Origin: Glutinoglossum americanum
Taxonomy: Eukaryota > Ascomycota > Geoglossomycetes > Geoglossales > Geoglossaceae
Assembly (NCBI GenBank): GCA_020080175.1
Contig: JAGHQL010000018.1
Coordinates: 1-64,000 of the forward strand
DNA: 64,000 nt
Direction of reading: 5' to 3'
Shown: one piece after another, positions 20,023 to 32,598 of the stretch
How the letters are laid out: the number at the start of each line of letters is the position of its first letter
How positions within the stretch are numbered: position 1 is the stretch's first letter
Position numbers and translations under genes: made by a program
The notes under the pieces: model-generated
Seen by the model: only the letters and a program-made list of their open reading frames with translations
Database searches by the model: none
What the model was told of the DNA's origin: nothing

Positions 20023-22173
20023 TCATTTTAAGCTAATTCGCTTGACCCTCTTAGCAAGGCTCCGGCTATGAGCATCGGAATGCGCCTCGCCAGGGGACGA
20101 TGGCTCTGAGGATCGCTTTGGGGGGCGCTCACCGCTCTCCTGTAATATAGCCAACAAAGTCGCCCATCCAGGCGTCTGCAGCAACTGAAACCCGTCACTG
20201 AGGTCATATGTGGTTGCAACACGACATAGGAGCGCTTCCTCTTCCTGTGGCAAAAACGCGTTAGCGCTGTCAAAACACCCCAACCTAGAGCGTAGAATTT
20301 ACCTTGCTAAGAATACTCAATTCATGCAGGAAGCATAGTAAATGAAAGTCCGAAACCGCCAAAATTCCATCATCCTGTTGCAAAAGACCACTGCTCCCGC
20401 CACTGGCGGACAACTGTTTGGCAACAGTCTTGACCTCTTGGCTCTCTCCAACCACATATCTGTTTTCAATTGGGAACCCTGACCCCTTAACTCGGAATGT
20501 CGGATTCGGGTCACTTGGGAAGCCGTGCGTGAGTGTAGCTAGCAGGTATTCGACGGGGAAACTGGGCTTCGCGTTTTCTTGAACGCTCACACCGTATTCG
20601 TTAATCCGTCTGTAGAACACCTCAGGTATGTACCTGGTCTTGCTGGGAGATCCATCGTCTTCTTCCTCTCCACGCACAAGCATGACCGAAGGATCGGCAG
20701 AGGGCTCGACGATGTCTGCTTTGATCATCTCAACGGCAGAATTCGAGGCCTGGAAGGCGGATATAGCGATGCGGCCATCCTCATCCCCACTGACGACACA
20801 AGTTACAAAATTTGAGCCAAACCGTCCAGTATCGCTCCATTTGGTCGGCTTTGGATTCTGGGCTTGCAGACGAGCGGCGAAGGCGACTTCTAGGGAGGAG
20901 AGGAAATAAGAATCAATATGACGTTTGCAGATTACTGACCCATCTTCCTGGCCCGCATCAATAAGGTCGGTGAAGATGACCCCGAGCTTTCGCATGTCGC
21001 ACAAACGGGCTACTTCATCTATCTCCTTCTCATTCTCCCACTCATGTAGAGTGACGCCGTCGGGCTCGTCAGCCTGTGGAGGCTCGTAAATAGCCTCCAC
21101 TACAGCTTTGATGCCGAGTGGAACTTCCTTGTACTCCTCAAGCCTCCCGTAGAGAAAACCAATACGTTGTGAGCCAGACCGTCGCCAGAAATTAAGGAGA
21201 GAGTCAATAATTGTTGGCGATGCGAACTCCACATGATCCACCATTCGAAATGGTTGCGGCTGGAGGGTGATAGCGCTGGGTTGGCATTTCGTACATATTC
21301 CATCCGGCCACGGTGGGTGCCCTGATGGGCAGTCATGCTTTACGCCGTAAAACGGCTCACTGAGAGGAGGCATATACGAGCTCTTGAGCTCCGGTTTGTT
21401 TGTTGCAGAGTTTATTTTGCGGAGGTAGGAGTGAAAGGAAAGATGTTTAATCTTCTTCTCAGCCAGATACTCCGGAGCGAACGGCTCAAGGGGCATGCAA
21501 TAATCACACATCCCCCGAGGGCCGTGTCTGCACATTTTCTGATCTCTCGGACGCTCAATCTTTCCATCTTGTAAATCGAGTTTATCGTCAAGTGGCAACT
21601 GCTGTACAACCTCCCAAGGATTCTTGATGACTTGTATAGGCGAAGATTGAGGGGGTGGGTTTATAGGAAGGTTATCTGTAGGTAGGATGGGAGCACCGTT
21701 AAGTCGGTTAGAAGATGAAAGGGGGTGAGACGATGGCGGGGACGAAGAGTCTTTCCCCCGCCCATTCGACAACGAGGGCTGTTCTTTATAGCCAATGAAT
21801 AGAATGTCACCGTGGCTGAACCAAGCATCAGTATCTCGATATTAAGATACGAATTGGTTTGCATCGTCGGATCAGCCATACCTCAGTCCCACTTGCTGTA
21901 TCGTGATATGTTTCAAGTCTTTCAAGTATCTGATGTCGCCGTTCGCCGGCTGATTTGAGACCGTTATGGATAGTGGGTCTACTTTCACCGGAAGCACATT
22001 TTGAAGCTAATTATGGTTGTTACTTTAGCCTTACAACTTTTAGAAGCATTAAAGATATGAAAACCAGACACTACACATTACACACTTACCTTGGGCAGCA
22101 AAGAATAGAACTGATCGGTAGGGTCGACAGCGATTCGGTAAGTGCCATCTGGGCCACGGAATCTGAGGATCAT
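20023..22173 (-). CDS. npl4: Npl4, ubiquitin-binding cofactor of Cdc48/p97
   Basis: Four exons (22173-22090, 22006-21882, 21815-20303, 20244-20023) give 647 aa. All junctions are GT-AG and phases agree. Residues 1-80 form the ubiquitin-like domain ([14 protein letters not shown], then [12 protein letters not shown]). A zf-NPL4 region follows ([28 protein letters not shown]) and then the inactive MPN-like NPL4 domain ([42 protein letters not shown]). The C-terminus has the family-typical [17 protein letters not shown] followed by [17 protein letters not shown]. With Ufd1 it recruits ubiquitylated substrates to Cdc48 in ER-associated degradation and chromatin extraction. It is divergent from Sec66 across 544 bp; both act at the ER, though co-regulation is not shown. 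Confidence 0.96.
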
Positions 22174-22717
22174 GGCGCGGGAGCCCTAATGCGGTGGGGT
22201 GCCTTAGAACGATAGTTTGGGAGGCTTCGGAGCAAGGTTAACAACGGATAGAAACAAACGATGGAAAATACGGGCTGAGGGTTTTAAGATGGAAAGCGAC
22301 AAACAAAGTGGAGGTTCTTGAGGCTCTCCGTGGCGAGCAACCTCACTACGCTGCCTGCTGCTCGAACACGGTAGAACTTAGAAGACCTTGGAGAGCCCGA
22401 CGTCAGTCCATCAGTCAGCAAGTTATGCAAGTAGAGATCCGGGTAAGTGGACATAAGCCATGTTGTGCGGCGCCGAGCCGCGTAAAGCAGCGTATAACCC
22501 AAGAGCCGCACTAATCCCAAAATAAATTTCTATTTCGAAACAATACCTGTCCTTTAGGATAACAAGTCACAGCCACCGTCCGACAGCTTTTCTTCGTGCG
22601 CTGACCACACTCTTTCTTTGAAGCTTTCAACTGATTTTCGTGATATTCCGGTCATCAGCTCTACTTGTTCAATTCTCATTGCTACAAAGTAGACGCACAC
22701 AAGTTTTCTTTTTCACA
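22174..22717. promoter_or_regulatory. Shared divergent promoter, npl4 / sec66
   Basis: A 544-bp non-coding gap between two divergent start codons. No specific operator was recognised. Confidence 0.5.
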
Positions 22718-23602
22718 ATGTTCAACTGGATCGGTCTGCTGATGCCCATCACCTACATTGGTGTACTCGTGGGCTCCCTAGCAACATTCTCTTCGCTTTA
22801 CAGAAAGCGAAAAGCTGGTGCGTCTTTATCTTGCTTGGATCTTCAACAACAACTAAACTGACCGTTTCCATAGCAAAAGCCGCATCTTTAGCCCCATGGT
22901 TCGGCCCTCATGTCCCAAGAAACGTTTACCTTTCGCTCCTCCACCTTGAGCCAGCGCCTGGCCAAAAATCACCGGCAGTACCGGATAGCGTTCTAAGAGC
23001 AGCCCTTCTACGGAGAGCGACGGAGGATATCCACCGAGTGCTAGCGATTCGTAGCGCAAAGGGCGCTTTGGGCGTGCTTGTACAAAGGGGTAGCGTGGGT
23101 GACGATTTATGGCAACGGTTTCAAAGAGCAGAACAAGAAATAGAAGATGAATTGCGGGATGTTGTAATTGAGGTATGTCCAAAAATATATAATCCTCAAT
23201 GTCCTTGCGCCAACACTCCAACCCTAACCTCCCACACCACAGGCAAACGCCTTCTCTCCCGGCTGGGGCGCCACAATCTTCCAAACCGCCAACGAAATAG
23301 CCTCCAACGCCATAATCCGCAAGCGAGTCGACGACATCCAAGCCCAAGCCAAATCCGAGACCGAATGGTGGGAGAAGAAACGCGCGACCATCCAATCTGA
23401 ATTTATGAAGGAGCTTAACAGTGAAGGCTCCTCCGAGGGTCCTGCTCCTTCTCCTGCACCTCAGAAAACACCCGTGGCTGCACCGATTGCTACGACCACG
23501 GTGCAAGGGGGGAGTGACGAGGATACGGTGTTCGTTGAAGGTGGAGGTCCCGCGGCTGCTGGAGCTAAAGGGAGCGCAAAGAAGAAGAAAGGGAAGAAGT
23601 GA
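22718..23602 (+). CDS. sec66: Sec66/Sec71, ER post-translational translocation subunit
   Basis: Three exons (22718-22817, 22874-23172, 23243-23602) give 252 aa. The N-terminus is a single membrane span (MFNWIGLLMPITYIGVLVGS) followed by a basic RKRKA stop. The cytosolic domain begins AASLAPWFGPHVPRNVYLSL, the conserved Sec66 opening. LLRRATEDIHRVLAIR, LWQRFQRAEQEIEDELRDVV and ANAFSPGWGATIFQTANEI follow. The tail is Pro/Ala-rich and ends in a lysine run. Sec66 anchors Sec72 in the Sec62/63 complex, which drives post-translational import through Sec61 in the ER membrane. Confidence 0.94.
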
Positions 23603-23788
23603 AAAAAAGATTTTTTATTTTTTTGTAGACTGTTTTTGCAAAGATTGTATCTGTATGCATGTGCTCTGGTCGCACGTGGTGCAAGCGCAGGATCGATAAG
23701 GGAGCATGCGCTTTTATGATTAATCCACATAGTGTATGTCTCGGCGTAATGAATCCAGGGATATTCTCATTCTAATTTTCTAAAACCG

Positions 23789-26715
23789 TCACCGCTTCCC
23801 CCTCCTTAACCTCTTCTCCCTCTCATACTCCTTCCTCTCATGTCCCTCCTCCCCTTGAATCTCTGCTACCAACCTCTTATACTTCTTCTCATACTCTTGA
23901 TCCTTCTCCTTCTTCTCCCTCAGCAACTCCCTCGCAATGAAATTTGCGTCCTTCCGCAACTCTCGCAAGGCGCCCTTGCGTTCACGCTTATACTCCGCTC
24001 GGAGCCTACCAACCTCGGCGCGTTCGCGGTCTGGATCGTAGTGCTTGTCTGGGTTATACGAGTCTTCGAATTTAGGGATTGATGTTCGGATTGCTAGGGG
24101 GCGGTGGTAATGCAGGGCTAGGGGTCGGCGGGAGAGGCGTGCTTGTTTCAGGAGGCGTTGGAGTTTTTCGGAGGTCATGCCAATTTTTTCCTTTTTTATG
24201 TTAAGAGCGGTCTCGAACAATGCTCTTTCCTCTAGAACTTACCTTAGTACCTGACGGGAGCCATTTCCTACATTCTTTGCCCGCGAGAAATTGGAGGACT
24301 TTGAACGCAGGCTCAAATACCTCATAAAAGGCAGACTTCCCAGCCCATAATTCAGCTGCGGAATCTATTAAAGTGACGTGTGTTTCGATTAGAGCAGCCT
24401 TAAGCCGCGATTTTTCGCCATCAGGTAGTTCTTGAGGCAGGATGTCCCAAAACCGAAGACAGTGGACATGACCCGCAACAGCGTTCTGAAGGCGTAGCGG
24501 TGAGGCTGGCTCATGATAAGGGAAATTTCCGGGTACGACCCTCAGTCTCGCTGGTGCAAGAATGCAGAGGGCGTTGAGAACATAGTTCATAACTTCGGGC
24601 ACATAGCGCTTTGAGAGTCTTTGGTACTGCAGATAATCTGTTAACATCAGGCGCGCACAAGATACGTCAGGGAAACAGCCAAAGCATACCTGCAAGCACA
24701 TCGTTCCTAAATATGCACCAACAGCCAAATCACTGAGCGAGGTTGGTGGACTCTGCCCCAAATACCTCGCCATGCTTAGAATAGCTGGTGTAACAACCTT
24801 ATGAAAGTGGTCAGATGTTGGAAATATAGAACCAATTGCTGTCAGAATAACCAAATCAGCAGCCGTTGGTGCCAGCGGCCGGTTTTCATGAATTGACTTT
24901 AGGTGAGAACGAAAAGCCCTCGAGATATTTTCTGGATACGTTTTCGCTAGCGAATGGACATGGCGAATAAGGCTTTCTAAGATGAGGAAAGGTGGGTGAT
25001 CCGGTTGGTCTGCGAGGTAGGCCAAGTGCTCTACCAGGGCCGTAGAAAACTGTTCTAGCTTCTCCTTATTACCATTATGCAACTTTGGATGGTACAACGT
25101 CCTTATGCGTCTGACGACTGTTGGCAAATCCTTAAATGCAACGCCTTTAACAGTTTCGAGGAGTTCTTTATGAGTCTGAGGACACGGGAAAGTATAGGCA
25201 AGCGTTGGGTTTGGGCCATCCTCGGAACCCGTCCTCTTTGCTGAGGATATCGCCGACCTGGACCCACCTCCATTTGCTTCATGGTCGAGGGCCAAACCTT
25301 CCAGAAATTCTCTATCCTCGTCGTCTTCAGAGAGTACGCTCATCTCAGACTCGGTCTCTACTGAGCCATCCGAGTCGTTTGCAACGAGATCATCGTCTAT
25401 AACGAACTCGTCTTCATCTTCGATATCCAGCCCTTTTTGCTGCTTCCATCCGGAAATACCTGGGCCCAACCCAAAGTTCTCTACATCTGCCTCCTCGTCA
25501 TCTCCACCAATCCCGTTACCCTCTGTAGCGTCTAGCTCTTCCTCGCCATCGCTCACCTCACCTCTCATTCTACGGAGCCTTTCTTCCTCTAGCTCCTGTA
25601 GTCTTCTAGCTTCCTCCTCGGCTTTCTCTTCTTCCGTCTTCGTCCGCTCCGTGGGTTTCGAGCGCCTGTCAAGCGCCATCTCTCTAAGTCTCATATCGTA
25701 CTGTTTGTCTGCTTGAGCCTTGTCCGTACTAATCATCATAGCAGCCCTTGCTGGGTTCATGCCACTGCCGTCCACTTTGGCGGACATCAGATCCGGTATG
25801 GAAGGTGGCGGCAAGTTTCCTCCCCTCAATAGCCCTAGCAAATTTGGGAGCTCCTTATCCAAGTCTTCCCTCAGCTCTTCGTCGGCATCTCTAGCCTGCT
25901 GGCGTTCAAATTTATGGAATTTTGATTTGGCAATAACCTCCTTCATGACCTCGGCTTTCGATTTTTTCCGTTCCGGAAGCTCGTTGCCGTCATCCCCATC
26001 ATTGCCATTCTCAAGACCTGGAGATTGCCCTCGCTTCCGCTTGTTAAGGCCACCGTCCGAGCTGCGATCATCCTCATCTAGCAACTCCAAATCACCTTCC
26101 TCAAAGTCATCAATAGCTTTCCCATTGTCAAAAGACAGGGTTTGTCCAAAGTGAGTGAGCTGATCCTCCTCCTCACCATCTTCTAGGTCAAACACTGCAC
26201 CATTCCTATATCGCTTCTGCTTTTCCTTCGTAAATCTTTCGAGCATCCTCTCTTCGGGCGTCATCGTAGGATCGTTCTCCCCAAACCGACGGTCGATAAT
26301 ACCACCAACCTTCTTACGGCGCTGCATCTCTAGAAGTAAAGTGTTTTTTCTCTATTAACTCCAGTACCGTTAGCCCTCTCTCAAAGCAAACAAAATAGAG
26401 CAGCGGGTAAGATCATTGAGACCCTACATTCTCTTCGCCCAAGCTTTTAGTAACCCCCGGCCTTCCTTTCAAACCCCTACCACTCAATGTTTTGTTTGTA
26501 GTGACCTGAAACTTCTCCCTTCCGCGACCCAATGCTGTGACTTCGAAAGGATTGAATTGCTCCCTAATATTCTGCAAGGCGGTAGTCCTCTGAACTCTTC
26601 GATCGTTGCCCGTGCCATTCCCGGCCTTCTTCCTGATCTTTTTCGACGGCTGTGCGCCTGTTATACCCTCTGCTCGCAGGGTTGCCTTAAGCCTTTTCAG
26701 CTGTGAGGGAGGCAT
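23789..26715 (-). CDS. nop14: Nop14, 40S/90S pre-ribosome assembly factor
   Basis: Four exons: 26715-26428, 26351-24690, 24626-24243 and 24190-23789. They give about 911 aa. The N-terminus is MPPSQLKRLKATLRAEGITG with NIREQFNPFEV. The exon 1/2 join restores GEENRKNTLLLEMQ, leading into VGGIIDRRFGENDPTMTPEE, the Nop14 signature. A long acidic and basic disordered middle follows, then a helical C-terminal half. The 63-nt stretch 24627-24689 reads through without a stop but has GTATGC and CTGCAG ends; removing it yields MCLQYQRLSKRYVPEV, the expected family sequence. The last exon ends in a basic coiled coil (REKRLRRGKR). Nop14 acts in the SSU processome in the nucleolus. It is divergent, 185 bp from the ARM-like gene. 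Confidence 0.94.
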
Positions 26716-26900
26716 TTTGACCTTGCTTGGAGATTTTTAGAAAATTCGGGGTTTTTGTGTATCTGAGATTTTGGTTGAGGTAATCAGTAGCTCTATGTTA
26801 AAGCGGCAACCCCCGCAAAATTCCTGACACTTATCACATCGCCTTCCACCGAATCTACTCCTTTACACATCCGACTTTTTGGAAGGACGAACATGAACCG

Positions 26901-28323
26901 ATGGCAACGACCCGTGAACGCTGGTGGTGGATAGGTGTAGGTATGATTCAACCCCAAATGGAAGACGGTTTTTCCTTTTCTGATTTGAACTCCCACCTCC
27001 AGGGCTCCTCACTGTTTTCGCCGTGCGCACCATATCTCGGCAGCTGCACGAAATCCGCAAACTCGTACGAGTAACCGAGGATGAAGCGCGCCCGAATGTC
27101 GTAGGCCAGGACACCGAAGATGGTGAGACTAAGTTTTGGATGACACAATTGTCGCGAATGTCTAACGTTGAAGCACAAGCCTTGAAGCTGGCAACGCTTG
27201 AGACGCTGTCAAAGGGTTTGAGTTATGAGTTGAGGGTTGCGTACGTTTATTTCTCACCCTAAACACCACTACCCTCGCACTACAAGAATACGTAGCTAAT
27301 TTATCCACAGAGCCTTAAAGATCATATTCGAGCGCGCGACGAGAGAATCTCTAGGCCCATTACTTCAGCGCGTGGGCAGCAATGACGCCCAAGCCCGCGC
27401 CTCCGCGCTCCAGGTCCTAAAACTCCTCTCCCAGAGTAGTAGGTCTCCTCCTATCTGTCGCTCACTCCCAGCATAACTATTGAGAAATATACAAAGATAT
27501 AGACGAAAGAGAAATTAGAGGAAAGAAAATCAGCTAACATTCTCACGTTCAATGCAAACCAGCACCACACCAGTCCTTCAACAACCTCAGCACCTTCCGC
27601 GCCCTTATACAAGCCCTTCATTACTACGTCCCCCCGCATACTACTAAAGCTGAACATCGAGCTGCTCACCTTCGCACGCCACCCGAGCGCAACGCCATGT
27701 ATGTGCTAGCGCGATTAATCCCATACAACGTGTCAGAAGCACTCAAAGCCGGGGTAGTCACGCGATGGCTAGCAAGATACCCATTTGGCGATACGGATCA
27801 CCAAAGACATGAGGCGATAAAAGCGCTAAAATCTTGGAATGCTCAGGACGTTCTGTTATCGGAGATTGTATGCGCGATCGAGGGCCACCCAGACGGCCGC
27901 AAGCAAATGCGCATGGCGGGTTTGACAGGGAGCGCGATAGGTGAACCGGACAGCGATGGCGATGAGCGGATGATCGGAGGGGTTGAGGACATCTCAGCAG
28001 CGGTGGGAGGGTTGGCTGGCCGACGGAGACTACGGGATGCGAGTTCCGAGGAGCAGACCCGGCGGCGGCAGAGGAGGGAGGCGATGGTCCTAAGTGACCG
28101 TGCAGAACCCATAGGCAGCGATGATATCATCCAGCAGCACTCAACGGACTTCCGCCGGGACGAAGAGGAGGAGGCGGTGATTAATCAGGAGATGGAGCGC
28201 CTGATGGACCAGGTCTTGAACAGTAATGCTGTGGGGCGGGCAGCAGTGGCGGGGCCGGAGCAGCCCCGGCGGGGCGCAGTGTGGAGTTGGATCCCGTGGC
28301 GGCCATCTGCAGGGACCGGTTGA
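26901..28323 (+). CDS. Uncharacterised ARM-like protein with N-terminal membrane anchor
   Basis: Four proposed exons (26901-26934, 27003-27240, 27311-27438, 27563-28323) give 386 aa. Exon 1 encodes MATTRERWWWI and splices into GLLTVFAVRTISRQLHEI, making one short hydrophobic span near the N-terminus. Helical repeats follow: VEAQALKLATLETLSKGLSY, VAALKIIFERATRESLG, NDAQARASALQVLKLLSQ, FNNLSTFRALIQALHYYV and ERNAMYVLARLIPYNVSEAL. They resemble Armadillo repeats. The C-terminal third is acidic/arginine-rich and disordered, ending WSWIPWRPSAGTG. The third splice junction is the least certain. I do not recognise a named family, so no function is proposed beyond a membrane-anchored helical scaffold. 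Confidence 0.75.
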
Positions 28324-28837
28324 AATTGTCATGGGGCTTCACGTGCTCACTAGGGGCACGCCCTGTCCATGCATTTATGCTGCAAGGCAAGATCTGCACG
28401 ATGGTTTGCGGGGAACCCCCGCTTTTCTGGGTAGAATAGATACGCGGAATCAAATTATCGGTATTGTAGAATCGGCCCCTTGCCATGCAAGAAACAAGAC
28501 AGGAAATAATATGACCGGAAACGGTCTAGCACAAATCATAACAAGAGCTTCCAGAAGATAGTTGTCATCCCCTATACATAGGAATCTCGCCCAAAGAAAA
28601 GGCAACGTCCGGTCAGATCTGGTCTGGTCCTCAATCACATGTAACTAACTAGTGACCAGGGCATCGATCCCGTATTGGATGAAAAACTCAAACTTCGCTC
28701 GCTTGATAGCATCACTATTGAGTTATAGGATATGATGCAAAGCAAACAAAAACAAAACCCAATTACCGGTACAGATTAGATTCGAATCTCATAGCCCATT
28801 TCACCGAACATGGAAGACTCGGAAAAGTGAGGCTTCA
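28324..28837. other. Convergent 3' intergenic region
   Basis: About 510 bp between the ARM-like gene and the chitinase 3' ends. No feature recognised. Confidence 0.5.
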
Positions 28838-30193
28838 TCAGCAATTGTGGAGTGTCTTAAATGCTGTTTCGACAAGGCTCCTAGGACCCGGTGCATCAGC
28901 CGTACCTGTCCAAAAGAACAGCCCACCCAGCTCATTTTGCGTTGCATATGTGGCTTTCATCACAACCGTCGTAGGGTTATCATAACTGACGAACCCACCG
29001 TCACCGCCAATACAGAATGCTGCGCCAGCCTCCCTATCCACATGCTCCTGCGCCTCGGGTCGCGGGAGATCTCTGTACTCAAAAGTACCCTCGTCGCCGC
29101 CATGGCCAGTGTATTTACGGGTGACTCTATCAACACCTAGAAAAGAGCGACCAAATGCGGGAATTCCCAGGACGATTTTCGACGGGGGTACGCCTACATT
29201 TCGCAAGTAGGTGACTGCAGAATCGCAGGAAAGCCGGGCGGCATCACTATGAGGAAGAGCGGGGGAATACAGCTGGGCGTGGTGACCACAGGTGTCAACC
29301 CAGGGCCCCGAGAAGTCGTACGTCATCAAATTGATATAGTCGAGGTAGTGATGCGCGACAGAGAGGTTGATGTTCTCTAGCGCCCATTCTCCCGCTGGCA
29401 GAGCAGAAGTAAGGATATAATGCGGGGCCGGGAGATACCTGCGAACCGCGTCTAGCAGAAATATGTAATTGACGCCTTGTTGCGAATCTGATGGATGTTC
29501 CCAGTCGACTTGAATTGTGCGCAGTCAGTGAGAGCTAGCTATATCAATGGGGCTCTAATGCTTACTGTCTAACCCGTCCAGTTGAAATCTTACAACTAGA
29601 TCTCTCGCTGTTCGGCTGAAAGTTTCTCTGGTCATTGGTTCTGCGGCGACTTCGGCGAAATGCTGGCTTCCTGTGCCGCCTCCACCAACAGACAGGATCA
29701 GCTTGAGATATCTATTCTGCTGTTTCAACAACGCCAACGACCGCAAACAGCCCTGTGTTCCATCGACGCCTATCTGCGTATCTGCCCATTCGTCGCTCAA
29801 CTACACATATTTTAACCAGTCAGCTTCAGCGCACCATGTCACAATCTAGCTCAGTCCACAGCCAAACTTACATATACAGTTCCATCCGGCTTAACCCTAT
29901 AAAGTTATCCAATCACTCACTGTCAGAAATCACAATCCCACCATAGCCGTGCTCATAAACAGGAGGCATTCGACTTACCATGCAAAGGCATAAAAGATAT
30001 GAGATATTAGCCCAGGTTTGAGGGATGACGGTGGGCGTTGTTTATAGATGTGCCAATTCGGATAATAAACGGCATTAACATAGAGCTTGATATTCGGTTC
30101 TGTGTTAGATATTTGCCGTCTATTCATCGGAGCTCTCGATTGAGTTAGCCAGTTGGTTGGAGGTGGCCTAGTGGGGCCGAAGAAATTGGACAT
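28838..30193 (-). CDS. GH18 chitinase-like protein without signal peptide
   Basis: Four exons (30193-29979, a 25-nt micro-exon 29896-29872, 29800-29566, 29508-28838) give 381 aa. The N-terminus (MSNFFGPTRPPPTNW) is not a signal peptide. The barrel starts at LYVNAVYYPNWHIY and LISHIFYAFAW. The micro-exon adds VKPDGTVY, then LKLILSVGGGG gives strand 3. The catalytic motif DGLDIDWE (155-162) is assembled across an intron, with Glu162 the acid/base. INLMTYDFSGPW, VLGIPAFGRSF and GGLFFWTG complete the family pattern. Group A/V-type fungal chitinases hydrolyse chitin in wall remodelling or feeding. Lack of a signal peptide suggests an intracellular or autolysis-linked enzyme, unless an upstream exon is missing. 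Confidence 0.92.
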
Positions 30194-32598
30194 GGCAACT
30201 GCGACGTCGATCGCGCGCTGCGCGATCGATGAATGTGAGCCAGCCGACCGCGGGTGCAGAAGGGTGATACCCAGTGTCCGTGATTCGCTGCAAAACAGGC
30301 CCTGCCGGTAACACCAGATTTGTGGGCTATCCTAAGGCGGTGAGTGCCGGCCGACAAAGGCGGTCAAAACGGTCTAGACTTAATGCCGAAAATTTAGTCT
30401 AGCACCCGGGAGGCTTCGGAGGGTCAACATGTCAGTGAGTTCTCAAACCTAGGTAAAGACCGAGGAGGCAGGGCTCACTCAAATACTCTTTCCCAAAATG
30501 ACTGAACGATGTGGTTTCTGTCTCATATCCTAGACAGGCCGATCAACCGATGAGGGAACTGAATGTCGGGAGTGGACAAAGTCGATAACAGGAGCTTTCA
30601 GAGGGGTCCAGCGAAGTATTAATGTGAGAATTCTTATGCACTCTAATCGCCGGGCGACGAGAGCATCTCCGCTCCGCCTGGGGTGTGCGCATGGCCAATC
30701 TCATACTCCCAGTATAATGCAGTTGCACACCACTGCGAGAAAAGTACGGACTGGTGCGCTCATGCATGCAGGTTGAGAGGCCGGGAAAGGTGTTATGGGC
30801 AATTGAGGCTGCGAACGCAAACTGAACCATCGAGTAAGGTTTAGTGCCAGGTATGTCTGATGAAGGGCAATCGAGCAAAGACGCTGTCGATCCCAAGGAA
30901 GATGGCCGGTCCAATGCCAAAAGTTCGAGCACACTAGCGCGATCCACCACTAGCCAGCCCACTTTCGCTCAGGCCCAGTGTAGCGGATAGTCTTTGAATA
31001 GGGGGGTGCAGTAGCGGCAAGTGCTTCTGAGACGGGGCATCAGTCCCAACTGATTCGTCTACATGTATGACGACATGATCTCGCCGAGTCATATACATAC
31101 ATATGTGGTGAAGGCTGTCGCTTCGGCAACCCGAGAAAGGCGAAGTTTCTGTAAGGATCGTGTCGGTATGATATGGGTATGATAGTTGAACAGGCTGTGC
31201 CATCGTGCAACCCGTAAGCGAGGACTCCGGCAAGGTGCGGCCAACCTACGAGAAGGCCCTCACAACGCAATTACAGCAATCTAAATGATCGAAATAAAAA
31301 GTAGGGTATCGTACGAGGCGTGTCGGCGTGACATCACATGTTGGCTTTCAGGTTGGCAATCTCGCTCAGTCTTGCATCAGTCCAGGAGGGATTGACTGAA
31401 CCGTTCACAATTCGTTCACACTCGGGGCGTCATGCTGTGTCTGGTGGGTCGGGCCGGTTGACCCACTCCAAAGCAGGAGGAAGGGAAGTGACGCCTGACC
31501 ACATATGGAGAAGGCGTCTGAGGGAAGCTTGAGTGGTTTTGTGTGTGAGGTTCACAGGCCTTTGGGGACTGATGAGACGACGAAAAGAGCGAGGTGAAGA
31601 CATATGGGCAGAACGGGGAAGAATAAGGGCGGGGGACAGGCGAGCCAATGTGTGTCGAGATGGGGCACATAGTTCGATGCATCGAAAAGAAGCGGTAGAA
31701 GCCAACTTCACTGCATGGCCTGCCCTACACCTGCACCCATACAAACTTTGTGGGTTACCGACCTGCGTCTGCGTCCACGGGTGGGCTTCCGGCTGGCTTT
31801 GGGACGTCCCAGCTCGCAACATGTATCCTTGTATATGTTTGATTATATTGCTGATTCATCTCATCTAGGTTCTGTATAGATGCCTTGAACCTCGGATGCC
31901 TACCGGATCTTATCGCGAATAACTGTTCGTGACAAGATCCAGAAATACCCTAGGGCAGGCACTCTCGAATGTACTACCAGGGAGAGAGAGAGAGGGAGAG
32001 AGAGAGAAAGGGACGAAGGGGCGCAAAAAGCAGAAAAATGATTTATCAACTTCTCTTAGATTCGCCCCCACAACAATAAAAAAAATATGAACATATGATC
32101 CTGTAACAGTCGATCGTCTGAACCGTGCATACCCCGTGAGCGGCGTGGCGCCTCGCCTCTTTGGGACTGAGCTCGCCTAACCATTTTAATCGTTTAACGA
32201 CCGATGCGAGAAAGCACTGCTTGTGTCCCGTCCATCCTTTGACTTTGACTTACAATCCACCCTTAGAAAACTCCCCGTCGGGGTTCTAGATCCTAAACTC
32301 CCGGACTCTAGAGCCATTTCCAACCGCCGTCGGTCTCGACCCTCTCGACTGGCCCTGTCATCCGCGTGCGTCTACGCGCTCCGCCTCTAATTCTTCTCTC
32401 GAGAGAAATCCTCCAGGACAATCCCCATTTTTTTTCCACAGATTTCACACATTAGGCAACTTCTCCGACTCACCAGGCCTCCGCCAAGAAAAGGCTCAGG
32501 ATTCGGACTTTAGGATCGGCGATCGGTGCCGCCAATGTTATAGAGAGGATTACTCGAGGTAATCACGATCGCGATCGAGATCGAGATCAACACGTTGC
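30194..32598. other. Long intergenic region
   Basis: About 2.4 kb upstream of both the chitinase and Yth1 starts. Several short frames exist on both strands but none resembles a protein family or has consistent splice structure. A GA microsatellite lies at 31982-32012. The last 400 bp are C/T-rich and probably form the Yth1 promoter and leader. A non-coding transcript cannot be excluded. Confidence 0.55.
31982..32012. repeat. GA microsatellite
   Basis: A run of GAGAGAGA units with two interruptions. Confidence 0.8.

Noticed and set aside
23853-25402. Plus-strand frames inside nop14
   Set aside because: Antisense shadows of a well-supported gene.
28770-28800. GATTCGAATCT stretch considered as a tRNA T-loop
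   Set aside because: No matching acceptor, D or anticodon arms around it.
30543-31822. Several 80-140 codon frames upstream of yth1
   Set aside because: They overlap on both strands, lack splice logic, and resemble no family.
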